NCBI RefSeq assembly: GCF_019038595.1
Contig: NZ_JAHOPF010000003.1
Location: 310,001 to 374,000, forward strand
DNA length: 64,000 nt
From: Kaistella soli
Lineage (GTDB): Bacteria; Bacteroidota; Bacteroidia; Flavobacteriales; Weeksellaceae
Direction: 5' to 3'
Position numbers and translations under genes: made by a program. The notes under the pieces are model-generated. The model saw only the letters and a list, made by a program, of their open reading frames with translations, had not been told where the DNA came from and made no database searches. This document shows positions 52,761 through 60,863 of this stretch, one piece after another. Every line of letters starts with the position of its first letter. Within the stretch, counting starts at the first letter, position 1.

Positions 52761-52789
52761 TTGAGATTTTAAAAAAAGGCCTATCTTTG
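52761..52789 (+). promoter_or_regulatory. Promoter of the tRNA cluster
   Basis: TTG (52761-52763), 18-base spacer, TATCTTTG (52782-52789): a full match to the Bacteroidota consensus, 65 bases before the first tRNA. Confidence 0.7.
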
Positions 52790-52854
52790 CACCACTTAAA
52801 AACAGAGAATAATTATTAAATAATCTTTTTTAATTGTTTGTTTTAAAGGTGACC

Positions 52855-52927
52855 GACTCGGTAGCTCAGCTGGTAGAGCAATACACTTTTAATGTATGGG
52901 TCCTGGGTTCGAATCCCAGCCGGGTCA
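52855..52927 (+). tRNA. tRNA-Lys (UUU), first copy
   Basis: A 73-base cloverleaf. The acceptor GACTCGG pairs with CCGGGTC (one G-U), discriminator A. D-arm GCTC..GAGC, anticodon stem ATACA/TGTAT with loop CTTTTAA (anticodon TTT at 52888-52890), and T-arm CTGGG TTCGAAT CCCAG. CCA is not encoded. Confidence 0.98.
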
Positions 52928-52942
52928 CAAGCTTAAAAAGTT

Positions 52943-52964
52943 CCGTAACCTTACGGTTTTTTTT
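52943..52964 (+). terminator. Terminator between tRNA-Lys and tRNA-Leu
   Basis: CCGTA, 4-base loop, TACGG, then eight T ending one base before the tRNA-Leu acceptor stem. Confidence 0.7.
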
Positions 52965-52965
52965 A

Positions 52966-53048
52966 GCCTGCGTGGTGAAATTGGTAGACACGCCATCTTG
53001 AGGGGGTGGTTTCCTAAGGATGTGCTGGTTCGAGTCCAGTCGCAGGCA
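52966..53048 (+). tRNA. tRNA-Leu (GAG)
   Basis: An 83-base class II tRNA: acceptor GCCTGCG / CGCAGGC, anticodon stem CCATC/GGTGG with loop TTGAGGG (anticodon GAG at 53000-53002), a long variable arm, and T-arm CTGG TTCGAGT CCAG. Confidence 0.95.
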
Positions 53049-53060
53049 CAAAGCATCAGC

Positions 53061-53091
53061 AATAAGCATCTTTTAAATTGCTTATTATTTT
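53061..53091 (+). terminator. Hairpin after tRNA-Leu
   Basis: AATAAGCA / TGCTTATT with a 10-base loop followed by a weak ATTTT tract. Confidence 0.5.
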
Positions 53092-53098
53092 AAAAACC

Positions 53099-53171
53099 GA
53101 CTCGGTAGCTCAGCTGGTAGAGCAATACACTTTTAATGTATGGGTCCTGGGTTCGAATCCCAGCCGGGTCA
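53099..53171 (+). tRNA. tRNA-Lys (UUU), second copy
   Basis: Identical over the mature 73 bases to the first copy, anticodon TTT at 53132-53134. Identity extends only about 3 bases upstream and 4 downstream, so the duplicated unit is essentially the tRNA itself. Confidence 0.98.
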
Positions 53172-53172
53172 C

Positions 53173-53200
53173 AAATTTACCTTTCGGGGTAAATTTTTTT
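53173..53200 (+). terminator. Terminator after the tRNA cluster
   Basis: Arms AAATTTACC / GGTAAATTT with a 6-base loop and a T-run. Confidence 0.8.
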
Positions 53201-53227
53201 CATATTAATATTTTGTGATTTGGTGCT

Positions 53228-53256
53228 CAAAAGTCTTCTTGTTAGGAAGACTTTTG
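53228..53256. repeat. Hairpin downstream of panC
   Basis: Perfect 11-base arms CAAAAGTCTTC / GAAGACTTTTG with a 7-base loop. The T-run is on the plus-strand side only, so its use for panC termination is unclear. Confidence 0.55.
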
Positions 53257-53272
53257 ACGTTTTTAGGCGGAT

Positions 53273-54121
53273 TTAATCCAAATGCATATTGTCAATCAGC
53301 CTTACGTCACCAACGAAGACTACGATGAAAGCCCGGAAGTTTCTGCCCTTGTAGAAAAAATCTGTTTCTTTTAAGGTAGCTTCATCAGAAATTTCGAAAT
53401 ACTCCAGTTTCATTCCGCGCTGTTCATCAAATATATCCTGTACCCGTTTATTGATCTCGGGAATGGAGATCACTCTGAACCAGTCATTTACTTTGACTAA
53501 AGTTTCGTGGATGATTTTAGCGGCCTCTTTTTCTGTGGTGCTCAGTCTTTGGTTTCTGGAGCTCATTGCCAGTCCGCTTGCTTCGCGGTGTATCGCAACA
53601 CCGTGGATTTTGATGGGAAGCGCTAATTTTTCAGTTAATTTCTTAATAATAGCCAGCTGCTGATAATCTTTGTCACCGAAATAGGCATTATCAGGTTTTA
53701 CCTGTCTAAAGAGTTCCTCCACCACAGTTCCAACGCCATTGAAGTGTCCGGGGCGGAATTTTCCTTCCATTTCATTTTCCAGACCGTCGAAATCATATTC
53801 TTTGCTTTTAAGGCCTTCAGGATAAATATCGGAAACCTCGGGGATGTAAACTGCGTCAACAAACCCTGATTGTTCTAAGGTTTTGATATCCTTGTCAATA
53901 TTTCTCGGATACTTTTCTAAATCAGCCGGATTATTGAATTGGGTAGGATTCACGAAAATGGATGAAATTACAAGATCGTTTTCTTTTCTTGCAGCTTCAT
54001 AAAGGGAAATATGGCCTTGGTGAAGGGCACCCATTGTTGGAGCAAATCCTATTCTTTTGCCCATTTCTTTCTGTCGTTCGATAAAATCGAGCAAAGTTTT
54101 TTTGTTTTTAAAAATTTCCAT
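53273..54121 (-). CDS. panC: Pantothenate synthetase
   Basis: A 282-residue enzyme joining pantoate and beta-alanine with ATP. Motifs: GFAPTMGALHQGHISL (HxGH nucleotidyltransferase site), NPTQFNNPADLEKYPR, FGDKDYQQLAII, and REASGLAMSSRNQRL (KMSKS-like). Length is normal. Divergent from the glycogen-synthase-like gene. Confidence 0.97.
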   Translation of the reverse strand: MEIFKNKKTLLDFIERQKEMGKRIGFAPTMGALHQGHISLYEAARKENDLVISSIFVNPTQFNNPADLEKYPRNIDKDIKTLEQSGFVDAVYIPEVSDIYPEGLKSKEYDFDGLENEMEGKFRPGHFNGVGTVVEELFRQVKPDNAYFGDKDYQQLAIIKKLTEKLALPIKIHGVAIHREASGLAMSSRNQRLSTTEKEAAKIIHETLVKVNDWFRVISIPEINKRVQDIFDEQRGMKLEYFEISDEATLKETDFFYKGRNFRAFIVVFVGDVRLIDNMHLD

Positions 54122-54260
54122 GGTTTATAATTATCCGTGTAAAAATAAGAATTTCCTCAAAAAAAAGACCTCGTGAAGAAAATTATTTCGCATTAAATCG
54201 GGTAATTTTAAATATAATTATTAAAATTTATTAATTAAAAAATATTCGCTTAAAATTTTG

Positions 54261-54268
54261 TAATTTTG
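54261..54268 (+). promoter_or_regulatory. -7 box for the glycogen-synthase-like gene
   Basis: TAATTTTG fits TAnnTTTG, two bases before an 18-base palindrome and 46 bases before the ATG. Confidence 0.5.
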
Positions 54269-54270
54269 CG

Positions 54271-54288
54271 AAGCAGAATATTCTGCTT
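54271..54288. promoter_or_regulatory. 18-base perfect palindrome, possible operator
   Basis: AAGCAGAATATTCTGCTT sits just after the -7 box, where the transcript should start. It may be an operator or a 5' leader hairpin. Confidence 0.5.
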
Positions 54289-54314
54289 TATTAATAAGAA
54301 GAACGATAGAATTT

Positions 54315-55085
54315 ATGCCGAACCAAAAAATATTATATGTCACCACGGAGATGTTTCCTTACCAGGAAGATAACAATATGGCGACAATGGTGAGTAAAAT
54401 GGCTCTCAAAATGCACCAGGAAGGTAATGACGTACGGGTATTTATGCCAAGATTTGGCCAGATCAGCGAACGGAAATTTCAGCTTCACGAGGTCATTCGT
54501 CTTTCAGGGATGAATATTATTATCAACGACCTTGATCAGCCACTGATTATTAAAGTTGCTTCCCTGCCTGGAGAAAGGCTGCAGGTTTATTTTATCGATA
54601 ACGAAGAGTATTTCAAGAGAAAACAGTTTTACACTGATGACGACGGAAAGCCTTTCGAGGATAATGATGAACGGGCAATCTTTTTTGCCAGAGGTGTTAT
54701 CGAAACCATTAAAAAACTAAACTGGGTGCCCGATGTGATTCACCTTAATGGCTGGATGGCTTCTTTCATTCCCATTTATCTGAAAACATTCTATAAAACC
54801 GATTCTTATTTTAATGACACTAAAATAGTTCTTTCTGTTTATAATGAAGAAGATGCGCCGCTTTCTACTTCTATAGAAGAAAAAATGAATTTCGACAATA
54901 TTAATTCACTTAAAGCGTTTAAGAAACCGAGTTTTCAGCAGTTTGTCATCGAAAGCATGGATTTGGTGGACATGGTAGTGAAAGGTGACGAATTTCTGCA
55001 AGACGAACTGGATCAGGCTTTTGATAAAACCAAAACTGCAAAATCAGAATATTTAGATGCTCAATCAATCGAAACGTTATACTAA
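54315..55085 (+). CDS. Glycogen/starch synthase catalytic-domain protein, N-terminal half only
   Basis: A 256-residue protein matching only the GT5 N-terminal domain of glycogen synthase: ILYVTTEMFPYQEDNNMATMV, FMPRFGQISERKFQLHEV, and WVPDVIHLNGWMASFIPIYLK. The usual C-terminal GT-B domain with the ADP-glucose site is absent; full enzymes are about 480 residues. The end is intact (clean stop, no frameshift visible), and the next gene begins 14 bases later. Catalysis is unlikely without a partner. It may be a regulatory or binding protein. Confidence 0.85.
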   Translation: MPNQKILYVTTEMFPYQEDNNMATMVSKMALKMHQEGNDVRVFMPRFGQISERKFQLHEVIRLSGMNIIINDLDQPLIIKVASLPGERLQVYFIDNEEYFKRKQFYTDDDGKPFEDNDERAIFFARGVIETIKKLNWVPDVIHLNGWMASFIPIYLKTFYKTDSYFNDTKIVLSVYNEEDAPLSTSIEEKMNFDNINSLKAFKKPSFQQFVIESMDLVDMVVKGDEFLQDELDQAFDKTKTAKSEYLDAQSIETLY

Positions 55086-55099
55086 TCAATTTAAATTTA

Positions 55100-56653
55100 A
55101 TGATAAAAAATATTAAAAAATTATTCAATATTACTGCAACACTGGTAATTGGAAGTTTAATTTTATGGAATTGTGAGCCCGATGCAGATCAACTGGGTTC
55201 TCAGTTTTTTCAGGATGGTGCTAAAGGTACTGATACAGCCTATACTGTGATTGCCTATAATGTAAATAATGGTGAAGCTGTAAGATCGGATGCTGCGAGA
55301 CTTCAGAGTGCAACTTTGGGTGCATTTAATGAGCCTCAGTTTGGACTACAGAAATCTGCGTACGTTTCACAGGTACGTTTGTCAAGTTACAGTCCGGATT
55401 TTGGGACTAACCCGGTTTTGGATTCTGCGGTTCTGGTAATCAAACCGATTTATCCTACAGATTCTGCTACTACAACTACTGTTGAAGATTATATCTATCC
55501 TGTTGGAGCGGTTGCTGCGAAGAAAGTTGTGACCAATTATCCTGTCAGTAAATACGGTAGAACAAAGATTAACGGAAAAACGATATTCAATATTAAAGTA
55601 CATGAAGTAAATGAATTTCTTGGGTCTGCTGCTGACTCAATTATGTCTGACAGAAATGTTGCCGTGGGTAATGTAATCGGATCTAAAGTTTTTGACGGGA
55701 CGATTAATTCTATCAAAATCACTAAAGATTCAGATAACAGCGAATTATTTGTAAGAGATGTCTCTCTTAGAATACCTATGGACAGTACATTTATGCAGAA
55801 TAAGATAATTAAGAAGGGATCATCTCCGGAATTATCAGATGCTGCGTCGTTTATCAGATATTTTAAAGGTCTGCAGATTTCTGTGTTGGAAAATGACGGA
55901 TATATATTCAGTTTTGATCCAAATACAGTTACTGTTAATCTGTACTATAAAAAGGATAAGGTGGAAAATGGAACAACAACACGGGAGCCGGCGGTTTATT
56001 CACTGGATATGGGGTCATCAAATGCTCATTTCAGCCAAATTACCAATAATCGGGCAGGAACTCCATCAGCTATTGCGCTTACACCACAGGGGCAGGATGC
56101 CGTTACAGGAGTTCCAAAAATTTATGCACAAGGAATGGGAGGACCAGGAATTGGTCTTAAAATTCCTGAAGCTACCATTGCAACTATAAAAAACATGTTT
56201 CAAACAAAAAAGATAGGTATTATTTCCGCTAAGCTGAGACTTTATACTGACCAGAGTACGTGGGATAATAAATATCAAAAGCCCTCTTATTTTGTCGTAA
56301 AACAAAAGGATTTAAATACCTACCTTGAAGATATGAGCACTTTGGCAAATACAGGAGTTTACAGCCTGGTTAAAGCTTACGATTTAGATAAAAGTGAAGC
56401 ACATTACGATATTGGCATTACTCAGACTTTCAAAAACATTATTGAAAAAGAAGCTATTGCCAAGGATTTCATTCTTAATGTAGGCAGTTATACCACTGAT
56501 GCAGCTGGTAATCTTTTGGGTGCACTCAATATAAAAAACTCACAAGATTATAATACCAGGGCATACACTCCGAACAGGGCTGTCTTTGTAGGCACCGACC
56601 CCAATAATATCAGCAAAAGCGCAAAATTAATTTTGACGTACGGAAAAAAATAA
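55100..56653 (+). CDS. DUF4270 family lipoprotein
   Basis: A 517-residue protein of the Bacteroidota DUF4270 family: N-terminal hydrophobic segment ending LWNC (lipoprotein-like Cys at about 25), EPDADQLGSQFFQDG, then a long beta-rich region and C-terminal TPNRAVFVGTDPNNISKSAKLILTY. Function unknown; predicted envelope protein. It is in one run with the glycogen-synthase-like gene and glmS, an arrangement found in other flavobacteria. Confidence 0.87.
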   Translation: MIKNIKKLFNITATLVIGSLILWNCEPDADQLGSQFFQDGAKGTDTAYTVIAYNVNNGEAVRSDAARLQSATLGAFNEPQFGLQKSAYVSQVRLSSYSPDFGTNPVLDSAVLVIKPIYPTDSATTTTVEDYIYPVGAVAAKKVVTNYPVSKYGRTKINGKTIFNIKVHEVNEFLGSAADSIMSDRNVAVGNVIGSKVFDGTINSIKITKDSDNSELFVRDVSLRIPMDSTFMQNKIIKKGSSPELSDAASFIRYFKGLQISVLENDGYIFSFDPNTVTVNLYYKKDKVENGTTTREPAVYSLDMGSSNAHFSQITNNRAGTPSAIALTPQGQDAVTGVPKIYAQGMGGPGIGLKIPEATIATIKNMFQTKKIGIISAKLRLYTDQSTWDNKYQKPSYFVVKQKDLNTYLEDMSTLANTGVYSLVKAYDLDKSEAHYDIGITQTFKNIIEKEAIAKDFILNVGSYTTDAAGNLLGALNIKNSQDYNTRAYTPNRAVFVGTDPNNISKSAKLILTYGKK

Positions 56654-56682
56654 ATTTTTAAGAATTAAAAAATAAGTAATAT

Positions 56683-58536
56683 ATGTGTGGTATTGTAGGA
56701 TATACTGGTTTTCAGGATGCATATGAAGTAGTAATTAATGGTCTTCGGAGATTAGAATACCGGGGTTACGATAGTGCAGGAATCGTTTTAGAAAATGGTA
56801 ATATGCATTTTGATGTATCCAAAACAAAAGGTAAGGTTGACGATTTAGTTGCTATTTCTGAAAATCTTATAGGTAAAGCTCATGTAGGAATGGGACATAC
56901 CAGATGGGCAACACATGGTGTGCCGAGTGACAGAAACTCACACCCGCATATTTCGAACAACGGTAAAATTGCTTTGGTGCATAATGGAATCATTGAAAAT
57001 TATGATACCATAAAAATTATGCTTACAGAAAAGGGTTTCACTTTTCATTCGGAAACCGATACCGAAGTTTTGGTAAATCTCATTCAGTTTTTTATGGATA
57101 CCAATGCTGAAATAGATTTCCCTGCAGCAGTACGTTTTGCACTGAATGAAGTGTATGGCGCGTATGCAATAACTGTGATGCATGAAGATTTTCCAGGATT
57201 GCTGGTAGTAGCAAGATTAGGTTCGCCGCTTGCTATTGGTCTTGGTGATAAAGAATATTTCATTGCTTCTGACGCGTCTCCTTTTGTTGAATTTACCAAA
57301 GAGGCGGTTTATCTTGAGGAAGGTCACATGGCAACGATTTCACTTGAAAACGGAGTTGATATCAGAAATATTAAAGATAACGAAAAGATAATTGCTGAAA
57401 TTCAGGAGCTGAAGTTAAGTCTTGAGCAGATTGAAAAAGGAGGCTACGAGCACTTTATGCTTAAAGAAATTTTCGAACAGCCAAAATCAATCCACGATAC
57501 ACTGAGAGGCAGATTGCTGGTTGAAGAAGGTATTATCAAAATGGCTGGAATCTGGGATCATCTGGACAGAATCAGCCAGGCACAGAAAATTACGATTATT
57601 GCGTGCGGAACTTCTTGGCACGCCGGACTAATTGGTGAATATCTCATTGAAGAATTTGCAAGAATCCCCGTAGAAGTTGAATACGCTTCGGAATTCCGTT
57701 ACAGAAATCCTATTATTACGGAAAAAGATGTGGTAATCGCAATTTCACAGTCAGGTGAAACTGCTGATACCATGGCTGCAATAAAAATGGCTAGAGAAAA
57801 AGGAGCTTTCATTTACGGGATTTGTAATGTAGTGGATTCCTCAATTGCAAGAATAACGGATGCAGGGTCTTATACCCACGCAGGTCCTGAAATTGGAGTG
57901 GCTTCTACAAAAGCATTTACTGCGCAGCTTACCATTCTTTCTCTAATTGCATTGAAATTAGGCAAGCACAGAGGCCATTTGAGTAATCAGGAATTCATGC
58001 GATTAATTACAGAACTGGATGCACTTCCGAAAAAAGTGGAGGAGGTTCTTGAAACCACCCACGAAATTACTAAAGAAATTGCTAAGAACTTTGTTGACGC
58101 TCAGAATTTCCTTTATTTAGGTAGAGGATATAATTTCCCGGCAGCGTTGGAAGGAGCATTAAAGCTTAAAGAGATTTCATATATTCACGCTGAAGGTTAT
58201 CCAGCTGCGGAAATGAAGCACGGCCCGATTGCACTTATCGATGAAAATATGCCGATTGTTATCATTGCTCCTAAGCAGGGACATTATGATAAAATTGTAA
58301 GTAACGTTCAGGAAATTAAAGCTCGGAAAGGAAAAGTAATTGCGTTGGTTAACAAGGGTGATACACAGGTTTCCTCAATGGCAGATTATGTAATTGAATT
58401 TCCGGAAACCTCAGAATGTTTCTCTCCGATAATCGCATCTGTACCTTTGCAGCTTTTAGCTTATTATATAGCAGTTTATAGGGGTGCAAATGTAGATCAG
58501 CCTAGAAATCTGGCAAAATCAGTAACTGTCGAATAA
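56683..58536 (+). CDS. glmS: Glutamine-fructose-6-phosphate aminotransferase
   Basis: A 617-residue GlmS. The N-terminal glutaminase has the nucleophile Cys2 (MCGIVGYTG) and HTRWATHG; two SIS domains follow (IACGTSWHAG, ISQSGETADT, GVASTKAFTAQL), and the end is NLAKSVTVE. It makes glucosamine-6-phosphate, the first step to peptidoglycan and LPS amino sugars. No glmS ribozyme or obvious leader structure is visible upstream. Confidence 0.98.
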   Translation: MCGIVGYTGFQDAYEVVINGLRRLEYRGYDSAGIVLENGNMHFDVSKTKGKVDDLVAISENLIGKAHVGMGHTRWATHGVPSDRNSHPHISNNGKIALVHNGIIENYDTIKIMLTEKGFTFHSETDTEVLVNLIQFFMDTNAEIDFPAAVRFALNEVYGAYAITVMHEDFPGLLVVARLGSPLAIGLGDKEYFIASDASPFVEFTKEAVYLEEGHMATISLENGVDIRNIKDNEKIIAEIQELKLSLEQIEKGGYEHFMLKEIFEQPKSIHDTLRGRLLVEEGIIKMAGIWDHLDRISQAQKITIIACGTSWHAGLIGEYLIEEFARIPVEVEYASEFRYRNPIITEKDVVIAISQSGETADTMAAIKMAREKGAFIYGICNVVDSSIARITDAGSYTHAGPEIGVASTKAFTAQLTILSLIALKLGKHRGHLSNQEFMRLITELDALPKKVEEVLETTHEITKEIAKNFVDAQNFLYLGRGYNFPAALEGALKLKEISYIHAEGYPAAEMKHGPIALIDENMPIVIIAPKQGHYDKIVSNVQEIKARKGKVIALVNKGDTQVSSMADYVIEFPETSECFSPIIASVPLQLLAYYIAVYRGANVDQPRNLAKSVTVE

Positions 58537-58647
58537 AAGAAATGTTAATTCATATAAAATAATCCAAGCAATTTTACGTTTTGCAAAAAAAAACGCAATT
58601 GTTTTTCCAAAAAATTATATATTTACCGCTTAATTTCAAAAAATAGC

Positions 58648-60063
58648 ATGAAAAGAATATTTCTTATATTATTATCAGCGTCTGTCATAATCTCTTGTTC
58701 TAAAGGAGGAGGATCATCAGCAGGAAAGCCCGGACAAAAAGGAGAATTAGTACCTAAAGGTAAATCAAAATCCTTCGTTGCTCAAAGACCTTACGGAATG
58801 GTTTCCATTCCTGCAGGTTCATATGTTATGGGTTTAGCCGACCAGGATTTCACCAATACTCCTGAAAAAGCAAACTTGAAAACCGTTACAGTTTCATCAT
58901 TTTTTATGGATGAAACAGAGATTACCAATGCAGAATACAGGGTTTTTATTAATTATGTAAGAGATTCTGTTGCCCGTTCATTATTGGCGGAAGCTGCAGG
59001 AGATGGTGGTTCTACTGGAAATGGAGCATCCATAGGAGATTTTGCCTATGCATCGAAAAAAGCCGGTGATACAAAAAATGCTTATCAGGAATTCATGGAA
59101 TCTCAGGGTGGAAGAGAAGGATATGACGAATCTAAAAAATTAGACTGGTCAGTTCCGCTCCGTTGGAAAACTTCCGATTACCCGGACGCACAATATGCTG
59201 AAGTACTTGAAACGATGTACATTCCGCCTGCTCAGAGAATCAATAATGAAAGAATTTTAGATACCAGAAAATTACTTTACGCTTATAACTGGGAAGATAT
59301 TGAATCTGCTGTTAAAGACAAATCAAGAGGTACAAAATATTTAAAGAAAGAAAGTATTGCGGTTTATCCCGATACTACGGTTTGGATCAAGGATTTTAAT
59401 TATGCTTATAACGAACCGCTTTATGATGGATATTTTTGGCACACTGCCTATAAAAGTTATCCTGTTGTAGGAGTAACATGGGATCAGGCAAGAGCTTACT
59501 GTAATTTTAAATCTAAATTAAAATCAGATTACAACGAATCTCTGAAAAAGAAAAAACAAAAACCAATGGCATTCCGTCTTCCTACTGAAGCAGAATGGGA
59601 ATATGCTGCAAGAGGAGGTAAAGAAAATGCAACTTATCCTTGGGGCGGACCTTATTTGCAGGATGACAGAGGTTGCTATTTAGCGAACTTTAAACCGAAA
59701 CGTGGTAATTACATTGAGGATGAAAAGAAAGGGACTTACACCTATACCGCACCGGTAAAAAAATTCCCTAAAAATGGATTTGGTTTGTTTGATATGGCAG
59801 GAAACGTTTCGGAGTGGACCGAATCTCCTTACAACAACTCAACTTATCAGTTTGCCTCTACTTTAAATCCATACTTGTCGAATCAGGCTTACAAAGAGCC
59901 AAGAAAAACGGTAAGAGGAGGATCCTGGAAAGATGTAGGATATCTTTTGATGACCGGAGCAAGAGATTATGAAATGAAAGATTCTGCGAGAAGTTATATA
60001 GGATTCAGAACAGTGCAGGATATTCCGGAAGGAACAGCAAAATTCAAAAAAAGAACAAACTAA
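58648..60063 (+). CDS. gldK: T9SS lipoprotein GldK
   Basis: A 471-residue lipoprotein (signal ending IISC, Cys at about 17) with a sulfatase-modifying-factor-like domain: VSIPAGSYVMG, DETEITNAEYRVF, FRLPTEAEWEYAARGG, GNVSEWTESPY, and VRGGSW. GldK forms the periplasmic ring of the type IX secretion core complex with GldN under the outer membrane. First gene of the gldKLMN group. Confidence 0.95.
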   Translation: MKRIFLILLSASVIISCSKGGGSSAGKPGQKGELVPKGKSKSFVAQRPYGMVSIPAGSYVMGLADQDFTNTPEKANLKTVTVSSFFMDETEITNAEYRVFINYVRDSVARSLLAEAAGDGGSTGNGASIGDFAYASKKAGDTKNAYQEFMESQGGREGYDESKKLDWSVPLRWKTSDYPDAQYAEVLETMYIPPAQRINNERILDTRKLLYAYNWEDIESAVKDKSRGTKYLKKESIAVYPDTTVWIKDFNYAYNEPLYDGYFWHTAYKSYPVVGVTWDQARAYCNFKSKLKSDYNESLKKKKQKPMAFRLPTEAEWEYAARGGKENATYPWGGPYLQDDRGCYLANFKPKRGNYIEDEKKGTYTYTAPVKKFPKNGFGLFDMAGNVSEWTESPYNNSTYQFASTLNPYLSNQAYKEPRKTVRGGSWKDVGYLLMTGARDYEMKDSARSYIGFRTVQDIPEGTAKFKKRTN

Positions 60064-60123
60064 AAGTTTACGAAAAAACAAAAAACCAAATAATAATTAT
60101 TAACTACTAAAAATTCAAATAAC

Positions 60124-60810
60124 ATGTTTAAAACAAAAGAGGCTACATATAACTTTATCTATTCAATAGGAGCCGCAATCGTAATCATCGGAGCTTTATT
60201 TAAGCTTACCCACTTCAGTATCGGTCCGCTTACAGGAAACGTAACCCTATCAATTGGTTTGATCACTGAAGCTATCATTTTTATCATTTTCGCATTTGAT
60301 GCGCCAAAAACTGAAGAGTCTTACGCATGGGAAAATGTTTATCCAGAGTTGTTGGATAGAAACGCAAACCCAAATCCAGTTCACTCAAGTTTAGGTATTA
60401 AATCTGCAGAAGTAAAAGAACTTGAAACTTCTTTATCTGATAAATTGGACAAAATGCTTGAAGATGCAAAATTAGATGTTAGCTTATTCGAAAGATTAAG
60501 AACTGGTATCGATAATTTCTCTAATTCAGTAGATCAGATTAATAAAACTGTAGACGTTACAGGTGCCACCCAAAAATATAACGACCAGTTAACTTTAGCT
60601 TCAAGTCACTTGGAAAGCATGAATGCTTTGTATGCACTTCAGTTAGAGCATGGTAAAACACAGTCTGAATACAGCAAAAAGTATGTTGAGGATATGATGA
60701 AATCTGCTGCTCATTCAGAAAAATTCAACGAAGAATTATCAGGACTGACTTCTAACCTAAATAATCTTAACAGAGTTTACGGCGGAATGCTTAGCGCAAT
60801 GAAATCATAG
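60124..60810 (+). CDS. gldL: T9SS motor protein GldL
   Basis: A 228-residue inner-membrane protein with two N-terminal transmembrane helices (about residues 11-27 and 40-58) and a long coiled cytosolic tail. Residues matching those reported as functionally important in Flavobacterium GldL are present: Tyr13, Lys27, His30 and the membrane Glu49. With GldM it forms the proton-driven motor that powers gliding and secretion. Confidence 0.95.
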   Translation: MFKTKEATYNFIYSIGAAIVIIGALFKLTHFSIGPLTGNVTLSIGLITEAIIFIIFAFDAPKTEESYAWENVYPELLDRNANPNPVHSSLGIKSAEVKELETSLSDKLDKMLEDAKLDVSLFERLRTGIDNFSNSVDQINKTVDVTGATQKYNDQLTLASSHLESMNALYALQLEHGKTQSEYSKKYVEDMMKSAAHSEKFNEELSGLTSNLNNLNRVYGGMLSAMKS

Positions 60811-60863
60811 TTTTCTAACCATTTATAATTAAAATTTAAAATTATTAACAAAATTTACTAAAA

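Noticed and set aside
52866-53093. Short frames crossing the tRNA genes
   Set aside because: They overlap folded tRNAs and terminators.
56654-56682. glmS ribozyme upstream of glmS
   Set aside because: Only 29 bases separate the DUF4270 stop and the glmS start, far too short for the ribozyme.
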